Shown here: positions 23,501-32,144 of the stretch, piece after piece
Layout of the letters: every line of letters begins with the position of its first letter
Position numbering within the stretch: the stretch's first letter is position 1
Source of the DNA: Mesostigma viride
Lineage: Eukaryota; Streptophyta; Mesostigmatophyceae; Mesostigmatales; Mesostigmataceae
Assembly (NCBI GenBank): GCA_009746045.1
Contig: RPFO01000089.1
Location: forward strand, 915,364 to 979,363
Reading direction: 5' to 3'
Length of the DNA: 64,000 nt
Notes under the pieces: generated by a model
The model's input: the letters and a program-made list of their open reading frames with translations, nothing else
Told to the model about the DNA's origin: nothing
Databases searched by the model: none
Made by a program: the position numbers and the translations under genes

Positions 23501-23879
23501 GAGCCTTGGGTTGGAATGTCCAGGCTTCTCCCTTTCTTTCCACGTTTTTCTTTCCATCTCCCTCAACCCTTGAAACCCCAGCCTAGGACGTGTCTGCTAA
23601 GCGGTAAGTTGCGTGCCATGCACTCCGGCATCTCACGGAGTACTACGTGAGTCTTATTATATAATGTCTACCGGATTGCTTGCACGGTTTACCTGCGAGC
23701 AGAATATTGTCCCTGCCAGGAAGCACTTGAACGAAGGCAATCTCGCGGCCGCCCAGCGCTTCTGCCCAGCTGCCACCAGCAAATACACCGAGGCACTGCT
23801 GCGAGAGAGTGTGCGGCTGTCGCAAGTGAGCCCCGTGGTGGTGCGGTCACGACACAAACGGGAGCACGAGTTTAATTAA
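11390..23879 (+). CDS. YqaJ-family viral-recombinase-type exonuclease gene, spliced over about 12 kb
   Basis: Five exons with GT-AG borders and matching phases join into one YqaJ domain: 11390-11554 (start uncertain), 12207-12251, 15975-16164, 20777-20916 and 23703-23879. The product would be a lambda-exonuclease-like PD-(D/E)xK nuclease. Visible landmarks are GSPEWHALRQGRLTAS, then EVLAIETYKVLTGNQ, then the catalytic ASPDGLL and GVLEVKCPF (the ExK pair), then YIPQVQ|GLLEVLDRPWCHFYVW, then RDRKYWALMYQALAELWWE|NIVPARKHL. The frame is open far upstream, through Ser-Pro and Pro-Ser arrays; MEPDPLEQY at 11229 is one possible start. The introns are 650, 3,723, 4,612 and 2,786 bases long and full of repeats and transposons. 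The true 3' end is unclear, because exon 5 has a possible donor at 23826 and its stop lies in a LINE-type tail. Confidence 0.85.
12207..12251 (+). CDS. YqaJ gene, exon 2 (15 codons)
   Basis: Acceptor GTGCAG precedes it and donor GTAAGC follows. It encodes EVLAIETYKVLTGNQ, phase 0 at both sides, which continues the helix after WGSDN in YqaJ proteins. Confidence 0.85.
12302..12345 (+). pseudogene. degenerate tandem copy of YqaJ exon 2
   Basis: Fifty bases after exon 2, a 44-base block with its own AG acceptor and GTGAGC donor aligns with exon 2 (shared TTGGCGAT, CCTCAC, GGCAACCAA). It is one base shorter, so inclusion would shift the frame. It looks like an exon duplication that has decayed. 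Confidence 0.65.
12898..15753. repeat. 41-bp minisatellite, about 70 copies
   Basis: The unit GTGGTAGTGTAGCAGTGGCT plus CTGTGGTTTGATGATGAAAT repeats head to tail through intron 2 of the YqaJ gene, with only a few variable positions (GCAGTGG/GCAGCGG, GCAG/CCAG, GGCTC/GGCCC). Because 41 is not a multiple of three and the minus strand has no stop in any phase of the unit, it produces a spurious 971-codon minus-strand frame with a 41-residue period. Confidence 0.98.
15975..16164 (+). CDS. YqaJ gene, exon 3 (catalytic core)
   Basis: The acceptor is TTGGCCAG and the donor GTAGGG. The exon encodes VSSQAFQVYCGDDM, NWLGASPDGLLETV and GVLEVKCPF to YYIPQVQ and ends in phase 1. It holds the Asp and the Glu-x-Lys of the nuclease active site. 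Confidence 0.88.
16148..16466 (+). repeat. tandem duplications of the exon 3 end and a CCATGGTAGTTAG array
   Basis: The exon 3 tail with its donor (ACATACCGCAGGTCCAAGGTA, trimmed) recurs near 16214 (donor kept, GTAAGG) and near 16289 (donor lost, AAGACG). From about 16330 the motif GCCATGGTAGTTAG repeats irregularly up to the TTAA where the next transposon sits, and one more copy lies after that transposon. Confidence 0.75.
16471..18727. mobile_element. piggyBac-like non-autonomous element flanked by TTAA
   Basis: The element starts GGGGAGGTGGCACC and ends GGCGCCACGTCCCC-like (GGGGACGTGGCGCG on the other strand), imperfect terminal inverted repeats. Each end abuts TTAA (16467-16470 and 18728-18731). 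TTAA duplication is the hallmark of piggyBac. It interrupts the CCATGGTAGTTAG array in intron 3 of the YqaJ gene. No DDD transposase is visible in its 2.26 kb. A second left-end copy lies at 55183. Confidence 0.72.
19165..19775 (+). repeat. dispersed repeat family D, copy 1
   Basis: It shares long stretches with 24078-24441 and with the split copy 48438-48728/54888-55085: TTATGTTGCGGCGGGC, GGGGACCGGCGTTG, GTAGGGAGGCCTTTTTG and GGACCTTAGCTTCAGCACCT. It contains an expanded (CCCA)n array. No coding capacity is seen, so it is probably a non-autonomous element. It lies in intron 3 of the YqaJ gene. Confidence 0.75.
19432..19562. repeat. (CCCA)n array, about 32 copies
   Basis: A perfect CCCA/GGGT tetranucleotide array inside family D copy 1; copy 3 has only a short C-rich remnant at the same place, so the array expanded after dispersal. 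Confidence 0.97.
19780..20776. other. end of YqaJ intron 3, nothing recognised
   Basis: No coding or mobile signature is seen between family D copy 1 and exon 4. Confidence 0.4.
20777..20916 (+). CDS. YqaJ gene, exon 4
   Basis: Acceptor GCTGCAG and donor GTGAGG. The two first bases complete the split Gly codon of exon 3. Encodes LLEVLDRPWCHFYVW to LAELWWE, the C-terminal strands and helix of the YqaJ fold, and ends in phase 0. Confidence 0.88.
21257..22948. mobile_element. hAT-like DNA transposon, non-autonomous
   Basis: The ends are CAGTGTTTTTAGTAACGG and the near-complement of CAGTGTTTTTAGTAAGGG, 17 of 18 matching. They are flanked by an exact 8-bp target duplication GAGAGGTG (21249-21256 and 22949-22956), the size typical of hAT. 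Both subterminal regions are packed with GCGTCAG/CTGACGC motifs. No transposase is visible; a 62-codon plus frame at 21995-22180 is the only notable ORF. The insertion lies in intron 4 of the YqaJ gene. Confidence 0.82.
21270..21475. repeat. subterminal TGACGCGTCA motif cluster of the hAT-like element
   Basis: About a dozen GCGTCAG or CTGACGC cores occur in both orientations in 200 bp. The right end (22812-22922) has related TCAGCC/GACGCG motifs within two copies of a 40-bp unit. Such arrays bind transposase in hAT elements such as Ac, so this role is inferred. Confidence 0.7.
23703..23879 (+). CDS. YqaJ gene, exon 5 (last recognised)
   Basis: Acceptor GCGAGCAG. Encodes NIVPARKHLNEGNLAAAQRF and on to LLRESVRLSQ, the end of the YqaJ domain. 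A donor-like CAA|GTGAGC at 23826 could end the exon. The remaining frame to the TAA at 23877 runs into ACGGGAGCACGAGTTTAATT, which matches another LINE-type tail at 29282-29320, so the stop may be intronic. Confidence 0.7.
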   Translation, partial: NIVPARKHLNEGNLAAAQRFCPAATSKYTEALLRESVRLSQVSPVVVRSRHKREHEFN

Positions 23880-24077
23880 TTAATTAATTAATTAATTGAT
23901 TAATGCTGCGGTCACAGGGTTAACCCTGTCAGCCCTAAGAGCACCTGAATTCCTTTTTTCATTTCGGCCTTGAATGCCTGGCTTCCTTCTGAAGGATGTG
24001 GTTCATGCGTGCTCGTGCAGACCGATTTTGATGCCCATGAGGGAAGCTGGTGCGGAAACAAATGGTGCATACACTTT

Positions 24078-24441
24078 TTGAGCTATTTGCTCATTTTATT
24101 CTTATGTTGCGGCGGGCTGAAAGGGGGCCGATCTGCCGCCTGTAGCGTAGCTCTACCGTACGTCACCTATACCTTGTAAGGTGCTTGTTGTTACATAGGA
24201 CTAGAGAGAAGGGGACCGGCGTTGCGCCGGTACTAGTGCCTACTGGCAACCGTGCCCGCCCTTGATTGAGGGGGGCGCGGCGCCTTGAGACACGAGCTTT
24301 GTTTTTCATTTTCACCCCGTACTTAGAGTGGTGTGCTGAACGTAGGGAGGCCTTTTTGCAGCTTACACTTATTGTAATAAACTTGTTTCTCTGGTAGGAA
24401 GGCACTCCAATGGACCTTAGCTTCAGCACCTATCATTCGAT
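24078..24441 (+). repeat. dispersed repeat family D, copy 2
   Basis: Matches copy 1 over its two end segments but lacks the (CCCA)n array and about 130 bases after it, going directly from AGGCCTTTTTGCAGC to TACACTTATTGTAATAAACT. It ends at CTTCAGCACCTAT like copy 1. Confidence 0.75.
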
Positions 24442-24599
24442 ACCGGTTGTTTCTGGAGCAGATGGTCCAATGCCACAAAAAAAAGAAAAAATATAATAAA
24501 TCATCATTTATTTGTGGAAAGCAGACGGATACCCATTATGACGCATGCCTGATCCCATGGTTGTGTAACTTAACCCAGTACATTAGAGACCCCTGTTCG

Positions 24600-26928
24600 C
24601 TGCCGGCCCGGCATCGGCCCTTCGGCACCTCGCTGACAAGCTGCCCGCGGCCGGGGCCCTGCTGCCCCCCCGCCGCCCGCCCCGCTTCACCAGCCTGCAC
24701 CGGCTCCCCGCCGTCATCCAGGCCCGGCAAGCCCTGCGCGACAACAGCGACCCCGCCCGCTACGCCCGCCTCAAAGCCGATTACCACTCGGCCATCCGGC
24801 AGGCGACCAAGCAGCAGGAGGACCTTCATGTTCGCGAGTACTTCGCCCACCTCAAGGACCAGCACGGCAAGTACGCCTGGACCCGCCTGCGTCACGCCCA
24901 ACGGCCCGCCGGCGGCGCGCAGCCGGCGCCGCGGACGCTCTCTGGCTCACCGCAGCAGCAGCTCGACCAGTGGTATTCCTCCCAGTCCCGGCTGCTCGGC
25001 GCCCCCCGCCGCCTCCGCCGCTTGGCCCTCTGGCGGCTGCACGCCTGGCAGTAGCGCCTGCGGACGTCCCTGCGCCGCCCACGCCGCCCGCCGCTGAGCA
25101 GGACTACACGTACCCAGCCCTGACGGAACCCCTGGCCGACCCCAACCAGCTCCCGCCGTTCACCGAGCTCGAGCTGAGCACCGCCGCCAAGCAACTCCGC
25201 TTCTATGCCGCCGTTGGACCTGACCAGCTCCCAGCCCCGGTGATTAAGCTGACGGCGCTCACGGGGTTCCTGCTTGACGTCTGCAACCGGATCCTGCTTG
25301 CCGACGCGCCGCCGATTCCTGAGTGGCAGCACAGCTACCGTATTATGCTGTACAAAAACAAAGGTTCCCCTGACGACCCCGCCAACTACAGAGGAGTGTG
25401 CATCCAGAGCGCCGCACTCAAGTTGTTCATGCGCATGATCCTCAACCGCCTTCGTTCTGCTCTCGACCGTCACCTAGGGGAAAGTCAAATGGGCTTCCGT
25501 CCTGGGCGCAACACCGTCATGGCCATCTTCGTCGGGCGTCGCCTCTTCGAGGAAATCGCTCTCCTGCAACCTGGTGAGTTTCCCGCCATCCTGATCTTCG
25601 TCGACTTCATCAAGGCTTTTGATTCTGTCCTCTGGGACGCTCTATGGGCTGTACTTGCTCGCGCTCGCGTCCCCACTGCCCTGATTACCGTCATCCGCAC
25701 GCTGTATGACGGGGGTCGACCACTTCGGTGCGCACTCAACACGGCATTACTACCCCGCCATGCCCACTGCAGACCGGCGTCTGGCAGGGTTGCGTCCTGT
25801 CGCCGTACCTGTTTATTATTGTAGTGGATTATGTTATGCGCCAGGCACGTGCTCGCTTTGCTAGCATTGCAGGCCGTGCTCCTGGCCTAGCGATCACGAA
25901 CGAGCTTGGGGAAGGGGGGCCGAGTAACAAGCAGAATTTACTAGCTGACCTCATTTATGCCGACGACATCACGCTCATCGAGAAGCCGGAGTCTGCCCAA
26001 CTTTGGCTGGACTGCCTGGCGCTCGAGGCTCGGGCGGTTGGTCTAGAAATCAGCCCCAAAACGGAGGCCCTGGCCCTCGGCATGGCAGGGCCCCCACCCA
26101 CACTCCGCCTCTTAGACGATGCCGAGGTCAACTACCCTCCTTCAGGCCGCTTCAAGCTGCTCGGCAGTTGGCTTCCCGACTGCGAGGACGACATGACGAC
26201 ACGGACCGGCATGGCGTGGGCGCACCTCCATGACCACCGCCGCTGGTCCATGGAGGAACCCCGCCCTACCCCGGATCGTCAAGCGTGACCTCTTCAAGGT
26301 CGTCATTCTGACGATCCTGACCTACGGCGCCGAGACCTGGACACTGACGCAGGAGCTGGAGCAACGACTCGACGGCGCTGTCACCAAGATGCTGCGCAAG
26401 GCCCTTTGGTTTGCACATTAGTAATGAGGATTTGTACGCTGATTTGCCCTATGTTTCCCACATTATTAGGCACAGGCGCCTGGGCCTAGCCGGGCACCTG
26501 GCCCGCACAGATCAGGTAGATACCTCAGATAGACTAGCTGGCACCAAGCCCGCCCAGCCTGGGCGATATGTCCTAACCTGGCGTGCCCCCGGCCGCGCGC
26601 GGCAGGGCCGCCACCCGTGGACATTTCGTGATAGACTCGGCATGGACATGTGCTACACTAGACGTGACGGGCTCACCCCCGGGCAGCCTCCTGGTTTGTC
26701 TGTAATATGGAGGCAGATGGTGCGCAAGGATAGATGGCAAGTAGTGATGAAGGAGACCACCCCCAAGCCTGTGGGGGCTCCGCGTGTGACCGCGTATGGC
26801 ATTCATAGCGATTCGGGCCGCGGTGCCCACAACCCTGTAACTAGGACCTAGATAGCTTACACCATCCATTCCATCCCTATTCCCCTCCCACTGAGGACTT
26901 ATGCTCACGTGACGCAGTCATGTGTCTA
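24600..26928 (+). mobile_element. LINE (non-LTR) retrotransposon, 5'-truncated and frameshifted
   Basis: The reverse transcriptase is clear but spread over several frames. Motifs are RIMLYKNKGSPDDPANYRG, LGESQMGFRPGRNT, the catalytic FVDFIKAFDSVLWDAL (near 25597), GVWQGCVLSPYLFII, LIYADDITLI (near 25950), FKLLGSWL and YGAETWTLTQELEQRLDG. The C-terminal RRLGLAGHLART follows. The frame changes near 25740, 26240 and 26415. No endonuclease domain is left. The element ends in a (TTAA)n tail, as in RTE-like LINEs, whose exact clade is not resolved here. Confidence 0.92.
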
Positions 26929-27000
26929 TTAATTAATTAATTAATTAATTGATTAATTAATTAATTGATTAATTAATTAATTAATTAATTCATTAATTAA
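26928..27000 (+). repeat. (TTAA/TGAT)n tail of the LINE
   Basis: About 18 units of ATTA with a few ATTG variants directly follow CACGTGACGCAGTCATGTGT, the LINE 3' end. The same end-plus-tail pair occurs inverted at 55095-55145. Confidence 0.85.
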
Positions 27001-28541
27001 GTGAGATTAACTCAACCCAGTACATGCACGCATTAATTGAATTAACCCCTAAATGCCGGTTTGAGATCCTGCCGATAAATCGGCTGGATCTTCACAATTT
27101 TGCAAACCAGATGCCATCCAACCTACCCATATCCAATGACTGTCCTTGGGGTCCAAGCATGTCCATGAGTTGCCCTTCGGGTTGGTATATCACAACCTCA
27201 CATATACAGGGTCAGCTCACTTCCTTAGTGATTTCGGCACCTCATTTAGTGACAATTTTCGGTTCGTTAGTACGGTTTACCCGAGAAATCTGGTCGGATA
27301 CTGATTAGTGACAATTCGTACCCGACCAAATCCGATCCGAAAGCACTAACGACGCGAATATTTAGTGCATGCAACTCACTTCATTAGTATGATGGCGAGG
27401 TCGTCAGCTCGTGGAGCTATGGAGACGGCATTTCCCATTCTTGCTGCGAAAACAATCGTTTTAGAAAGAAATCTGTGAAAAATCTCGTGCTTATGTGTAT
27501 AATTGCTACATTTCTCAGTCGGCAGCGCTCCACGCTGAGGTTGGAGTCATGCATATAGCGACCGATTGCGATGATCAAAGAATGAAAAACTGGGCTATCC
27601 GGAATCGTGTGAATCGTATGCCTACAGCTGCCTACGTGACGCGATCACTTCGAAAAGGCGTCGAATGCGGGATACATCCATGGGCTCCATCGTACAGAAT
27701 TTTTGGGGCGGACCGAGGTCGCTGCCGGTGGGAATGCCGTGAGAATACTGCGGAAACGTGCGTAAGTGAAAACTGGATACTGCTTGACCTCCGGAGCATC
27801 TGGTGAGCCGCAGTTCTGGTTTAGGGTGATAGGGTGGTTGAAAATGGAGGTCTAGTCAGGGTTTGTTATTTTTTGTTGCGTTTCTTGCTGGAATTTTATT
27901 TTCCGGTGCTGTCGGTGGCCGCTGAAGAAATTCTTTGCGGGACCTAGGATGTGTGCTGTCCTTCCGTCTGGCACCGCTGCCGTGGATTCGACGGCCGCAA
28001 ACACCTGCATTGATAAATTGCCGCACCTGACTGCGTCAATGTTATGGATGCTCAGGGTATTGTGGCGCCTTGAGTGTCATGTTGTCCATACGTCTTGCAT
28101 ATGGCATTCATCTATGTAACCTTTTGCCTCTTGCTGTTGGTTGCTTTGCTTTTATGCGCTTTATTTCATTTCCTTGGTGGGATTAGCCTGTGGAAGGCGG
28201 CCTCCCTCCTGCATCCTGTGTCGGCAGACATACTGACAGGCAGGATGAAGTGCAGGCAGAGGGGCAGGCGAACAGCCGTTTATAATTGCACACATGCTTG
28301 CCGCTGGTACGCTAGTTTGCGTGTATCTTTGCATGGCCGTGTTTTGGCAGGCCTGGACAGATATGTTCAAATATGGTCGCATGCGTGCATGCACGCATGC
28401 ATGAATGGGGTTACGCATGTTGCCAGCCACATAGGTAGGCACGTGGGAACGCTCGCAAGCTGACGACACTACCAGGGGTAAGTTCAGGCTGGTCTGGACC
28501 TGGAAGACACACAGGAGGCAGGCAGCCTTGGATGGTGTGGT

Positions 28542-28645
28542 GGGGAGGGAGGGAGGGAGGGAGGGAGGGAGGGAGGGAGGGAGGGAGGGAGGGAGGGAGG
28601 GAGGGAGGGAGGGAGGGAGGGAGGGAGGGAGGGAGGGAGGGAGGG
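28542..28645. repeat. (GGGA)n array
   Basis: About 26 perfect GGGA units, a polypurine strand able to form triplex DNA. Confidence 0.97.
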
Positions 28646-28651
28646 CATGAC

Positions 28652-28652
<1 letters not shown>

Positions 28653-28746
<94 letters not shown>

Positions 28747-28757
28747 TTGCGTGCGTG
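28653..28757. repeat. (GCGT)n array
   Basis: About 26 GCGT units with one GCTT. The strict purine-pyrimidine alternation is Z-DNA-prone. Confidence 0.97.
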
Positions 28758-28848
28758 TATGCCTGGGTGGGTGGGCATGTGTTTGGGTGGGTGTGGGTAT
28801 AATACCTAATACCTAATGCACCAATTTGGTGCATTGTGTGTGGTTGTA

Positions 28849-29190
28849 GGTGGGTGGGCGGGTGGGGGGTGGGTGGGTGGGTGGGTGGGTGGGTGGGTGG
28901 GTGGGTGGGTGGGTGGGTGGGTGGGTGGGTGGGTGGGTGGGTGGGTGGGTGGGTGGGTGGGTGGGTGGGTGGGTGGGTGGGTGGGTGGGTGGTGGGTGGG
29001 TGGGTGGGTGGGTGGGTGGGTGGGTGGGTGGGGGGGGTGGGTGGGTGGGTGGGTGGGTGGGTGGGTGGGTGGGTGGGTGGGTGGGTGGGTGGGTGGGCCG
29101 GTGGGTGGGTGGGTGGGTGGGTGGGTGGGTGGGCCGGTGGGTGGGTGGGTGGGTGGATGGGTGGGTGGGCCGGTGGGTGGGTGGGTGGAT
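28849..29190. repeat. (GGGT)n array, about 80 copies
   Basis: Nearly pure GGGT with a few GGCC and GGGG interruptions, some of which recur in a 32-36-bp higher-order pattern near the right end. The plus strand is a strong G-quadruplex former. Confidence 0.97.
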
Positions 29191-29344
29191 AAGGTGTGCT
29201 ATTTATTATCATTAGCCAAACACCATTCCTGTTAACAAACTAAGTCAATTTTGAGGACCTAGGCATGGATCCCCACTTTGGTACCATTAATTAATTAATT
29301 AATTAGACTCGTGCTCCCGTTGGGGAGTCACGGAGCATTAACCC

Positions 29345-29620
29345 CGATGGATGGATGGATGGACGAATTGTCTAGCGCACTTCCCGCATGTTTGCAAACG
29401 CGGGCGCTTCCCAACGGGAGGGGGTTCGTTGTCCTCTATGACCTGGGCCCACTTGGCCTTGTCCATGATCTTGTTCCAAATAACGGAGAGTCCTAGGCCC
29501 CCCATGTCCTCTACTAGCTGTTCTTTGAAGGTACTATTGAAGACACCTTCAAGCCCGTGGGCCGTGATTCATGTCAAACACCATTCTGAAATCCGTTGGA
29601 CGCATGACTACCGCCGGTTG
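29345..29620 (-). pseudogene. coding-like fragment inside the pogo-like element
   Basis: In one minus frame from 29556 to 29345 there is an uninterrupted, protein-like stretch: GLEGVFNSTFKEQLVEDM, then LSVIWNKIMDKAKWAQVIED, then CGKCARQFVHP. Just upstream MRPTDFRMVFDMNHGPR reads in another frame, so a frameshift separates them. It could be the C-terminal part of the transposase whose HTH lies at 31182-31709, but it matches no family I can name. Confidence 0.45.
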
Positions 29621-29939
29621 ATAAATAGCTACGTTTTTTTGATTAACTAGGTAGGTAGATGGTTTTCTCCTTGACAAATTAATTAATACAAGTAATATGG
29701 TTTTCTCTTTGATATACAAATAGCCTGCGCTGGTTGTCTCCTTGATACGAATAGTGGCCATGGTAATGGCACTGTAGCAATGGTAAATTAATTAATAAAT
29801 GTATAAGCATGCTGCCGTTGGGAAGACATTGAGCACAGTAAGCATCGTGGTTTGTATCCCTATCTTACGCCGTTGCACAAAGAGAATAAGGGGCAGGGAC
29901 GCCTTGTGTGGCAATCGATAAGAATGTTACACTTTGATC

Positions 29940-30935
29940 TCATGTGGGGGGTGGCTGGCATGCATGCGTGCGTGTGGGGGGGGCTGGCATGCGTGCGTGA
30001 GTGTGTGGGGTGGCTGGCATGCGTGCGTGGTTTTTTGGGGTGGCTGGCATGCATGCATGCATGGGGGGGGGCTTGCATGCATGCGTTGGTTTGTGGGGGG
30101 GCTGCCATGCGTGAGTGGGTGTGAGGGGGGCTGCCATGCGTGCGTGGGTGTGGGGGGGGCTGCCATGCGTGCGTGGGTGTGGGGGGGGCTGGCATCCGTG
30201 CGTGGTGTGGGAGGGGCTGGCATGCGTGCGTGTGGGGGGGGGGGCTGGCATGCGTGCGTGGCCGTGGGGGGAGCTGCCATGCATGCATGTGGGGCGGGGC
30301 GGGCTGCCATGCATGCGTGGGTGTGGGGGCTGGCATGCATGCATGCGTGTGTGGGGGGGGGGGGCTGGCATGCGTGCGTGGCCGTGGGGGGGAGCTGCCA
30401 TGCATGCATGTGGGGCGGGGCGGGCTGCCATGCATGCGTGGGACCGTGTGGGGGGTGGCTGGCATGCATGCGTGGGTTTGTGGGGGGCTGGCATGCATGC
30501 GTGGGTGTGGGGGTGGCTGGCATGCGTGCGTGGGTTTGTGGAGGGGCTGGCATGCCTCCGTGTGGGTGTGTGGAGGGGCTGGCATGCATGCGTGGGTGAG
30601 GGGGGGAGCTGCCATGCATGCGTGCGTTTGGGGTGGGCTGGCATGCGCGTGCGTGGGTTCGTGGGGTGGCTGGCATGCATGCGTGCATGTGGGGGATGGC
30701 TGGCATGCATGCGTGCGTGTGGGGGGGGCTGGCATGCGTGCGTGAGTGTGTGGGGTGGCTGGCATGCGTGCGTGGTTTTTTGGGGTGGCTGGCATGCATG
30801 CATGCATGTGGGGGGGGCTTGCATGCGTGCGTTGGTTTGTGGGGGGCTGCCATGCGTGCGTGGGTGTTGGGGGGGCTGCCATGCGTGCGTGGGTGTGGGG
30901 GGGGCTGGCATGCGTGCGTGGGTGTGGGGGGGCAG
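29940..30935. repeat. GCATGCGTGCGTG minisatellite, about 30-bp variable unit
   Basis: Irregular units of the form CTGGCATGCGTGCGTGGGTG followed by a G-run repeat over 1 kb, with a longer duplicated block (about 30220-30320 and 30345-30445). All three minus frames and several plus frames are open for 200-370 codons, which is a compositional artefact. Confidence 0.92.
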
Positions 30936-31181
30936 GCATAGACACATTCACATTGGCATGGATAGGCATGAATGCTTTGGTTTAGTAGACCATACGTTAA
31001 CTGCTGTATGCATGCATCGGGCAAACGAGTGAGAAACAAATCAGAACGCTGCTAACCAAGTGCTAACCAACTGGCCAGATATGCTTCGAATGCTTCACAT
31101 CCTTCGTTTGGACAGAAACACCTAATTTTGACAGACACAGGTGCAGAACTAAATGGCAACACACATATGTATACACTAGAC

Positions 31182-31709
31182 TTACTGGGCTGTCTTGCCC
31201 TCCACCATCCTGGGCACCGCCTTTGCCGTCTTCTTGCCCGTCTTCATCTGTTGCACCCTGGCGGGATTCTTCAGCCACCCCCTGACGGTGTTGGGGTGAA
31301 CGTCCTTCTCTGCGCACCACTTCGTCAAAAATCCGCGCTCCTGCATGCTGTCCTTGACCGCTACAAAGTCATCCACCAGTTTCACCTTCTCATCATTAGA
31401 GCGAAAGATGTGCTTCGTTCGCTTGCGCTTCATCGGGGAGGGGAGAGGCTCGTGCGGCGTGAACGCCTCCTTTCCGGCCTGCGCAGCGGCGTTCGCGTCT
31501 GCAGTGGCAATGGCAGCTGCAGGTACGGCTGGCTCCGGCTCAGCACTGCCGGCAGCTGCCATTGCCGCCTGCAGAATGTCAGCATGCTTACCAGGGGATA
31601 CCTGTCCCAGGAAACCCTTGACCCCCTTTACGATATTGGCATATTTTTCCCTCCACCCGACGTCGGACATTATTATGTTGCCGACAGTGCCCAAATTAAT
31701 TGCAACCAC
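31182..31709 (-). CDS. HTH (psq/CENP-B-like) protein, probable transposase N-terminal part
   Basis: A 175-codon ORF inside the pogo-like element. Residues about 95-105 are basic (PMKRKRTKHIF). Residues 106-155 fit a psq-type helix-turn-helix: NDEKVKLVDDFVAVKD, then FLTKWCAEKDVHPNTVRGWL. Pogo-type transposases begin with such a DNA-binding domain. The middle is Ala/Pro-rich. It stops after a Lys-rich tail with no DDE domain, so it is a truncated transposase or a domesticated DNA-binding fragment. Confidence 0.55.
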   Translation of the reverse strand: MVAINLGTVGNIIMSDVGWREKYANIVKGVKGFLGQVSPGKHADILQAAMAAAGSAEPEPAVPAAAIATADANAAAQAGKEAFTPHEPLPSPMKRKRTKHIFRSNDEKVKLVDDFVAVKDSMQERGFLTKWCAEKDVHPNTVRGWLKNPARVQQMKTGKKTAKAVPRMVEGKTAQ

Positions 31710-32144
31710 ACTCTTGATTATTGTTTATCAGCCACAAAAAAACGTCTACTCGCTTGCGGTGGCCATCGCTGCACGCAGCACTAAAGGACGCACAATATGT
31801 AACAGGCTGGTATCAGTGACCCTGGAGTTCGCTTCGTTAGTGCCAGAATCGCTTCGTTAGTGCCAGAATCGCTTCTTTAGTGTGAATTCGCTTCATAAGT
31901 ACAATGAATTCGGCTCGTTATTAGTCTGACATCATTCAATGTGCTAATCATGCGAACGGTTAGTACGTTACTTCCACTAATGACTCGGGTCTGACTGAAG
32001 TCACTGAAGTCGAAACCCCCCAAATTCGACAGATTAGTACGAGTATCCGATCGGACCCGGGATCGCAATCTCGAATCGTTAGTACAATCGAATTACTAAT
32101 CTACCGAATTAGTGAAATCACTAAGGAAGTGAGCTGACCCTGTA

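Larger units (their letters stand above)
27207..32142. mobile_element. pogo/Tigger-like DNA transposon swollen by satellites
   Basis: The two ends are perfect 29-bp terminal inverted repeats beginning CAGGGTCAGCTCACTTCCTT (27207-27235 and 32114-32142). Both abut TA (27205-27206, 32143-32144). A CAG start and TA duplication fit the pogo/Tc1-mariner group. Inner flanks carry many scattered TTAGTG/GTTAGTAC motifs. The interior holds an HTH protein ORF on the minus strand, a broken coding stretch, and four large satellite arrays. No intact DDE domain is visible. Confidence 0.82.

Noticed and set aside
26890-27000. (TTAA)n as a centromere or scaffold-attachment signal
   Set aside because: Its position right after a LINE 3' end and the repeated end-plus-tail unit elsewhere explain it as a retrotransposon tail.
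28161-29212. Long frames reading (THPP)n, (HART)n and (LPPS)n
   Set aside because: They are translations of the tetranucleotide arrays with no unique coding sequence.
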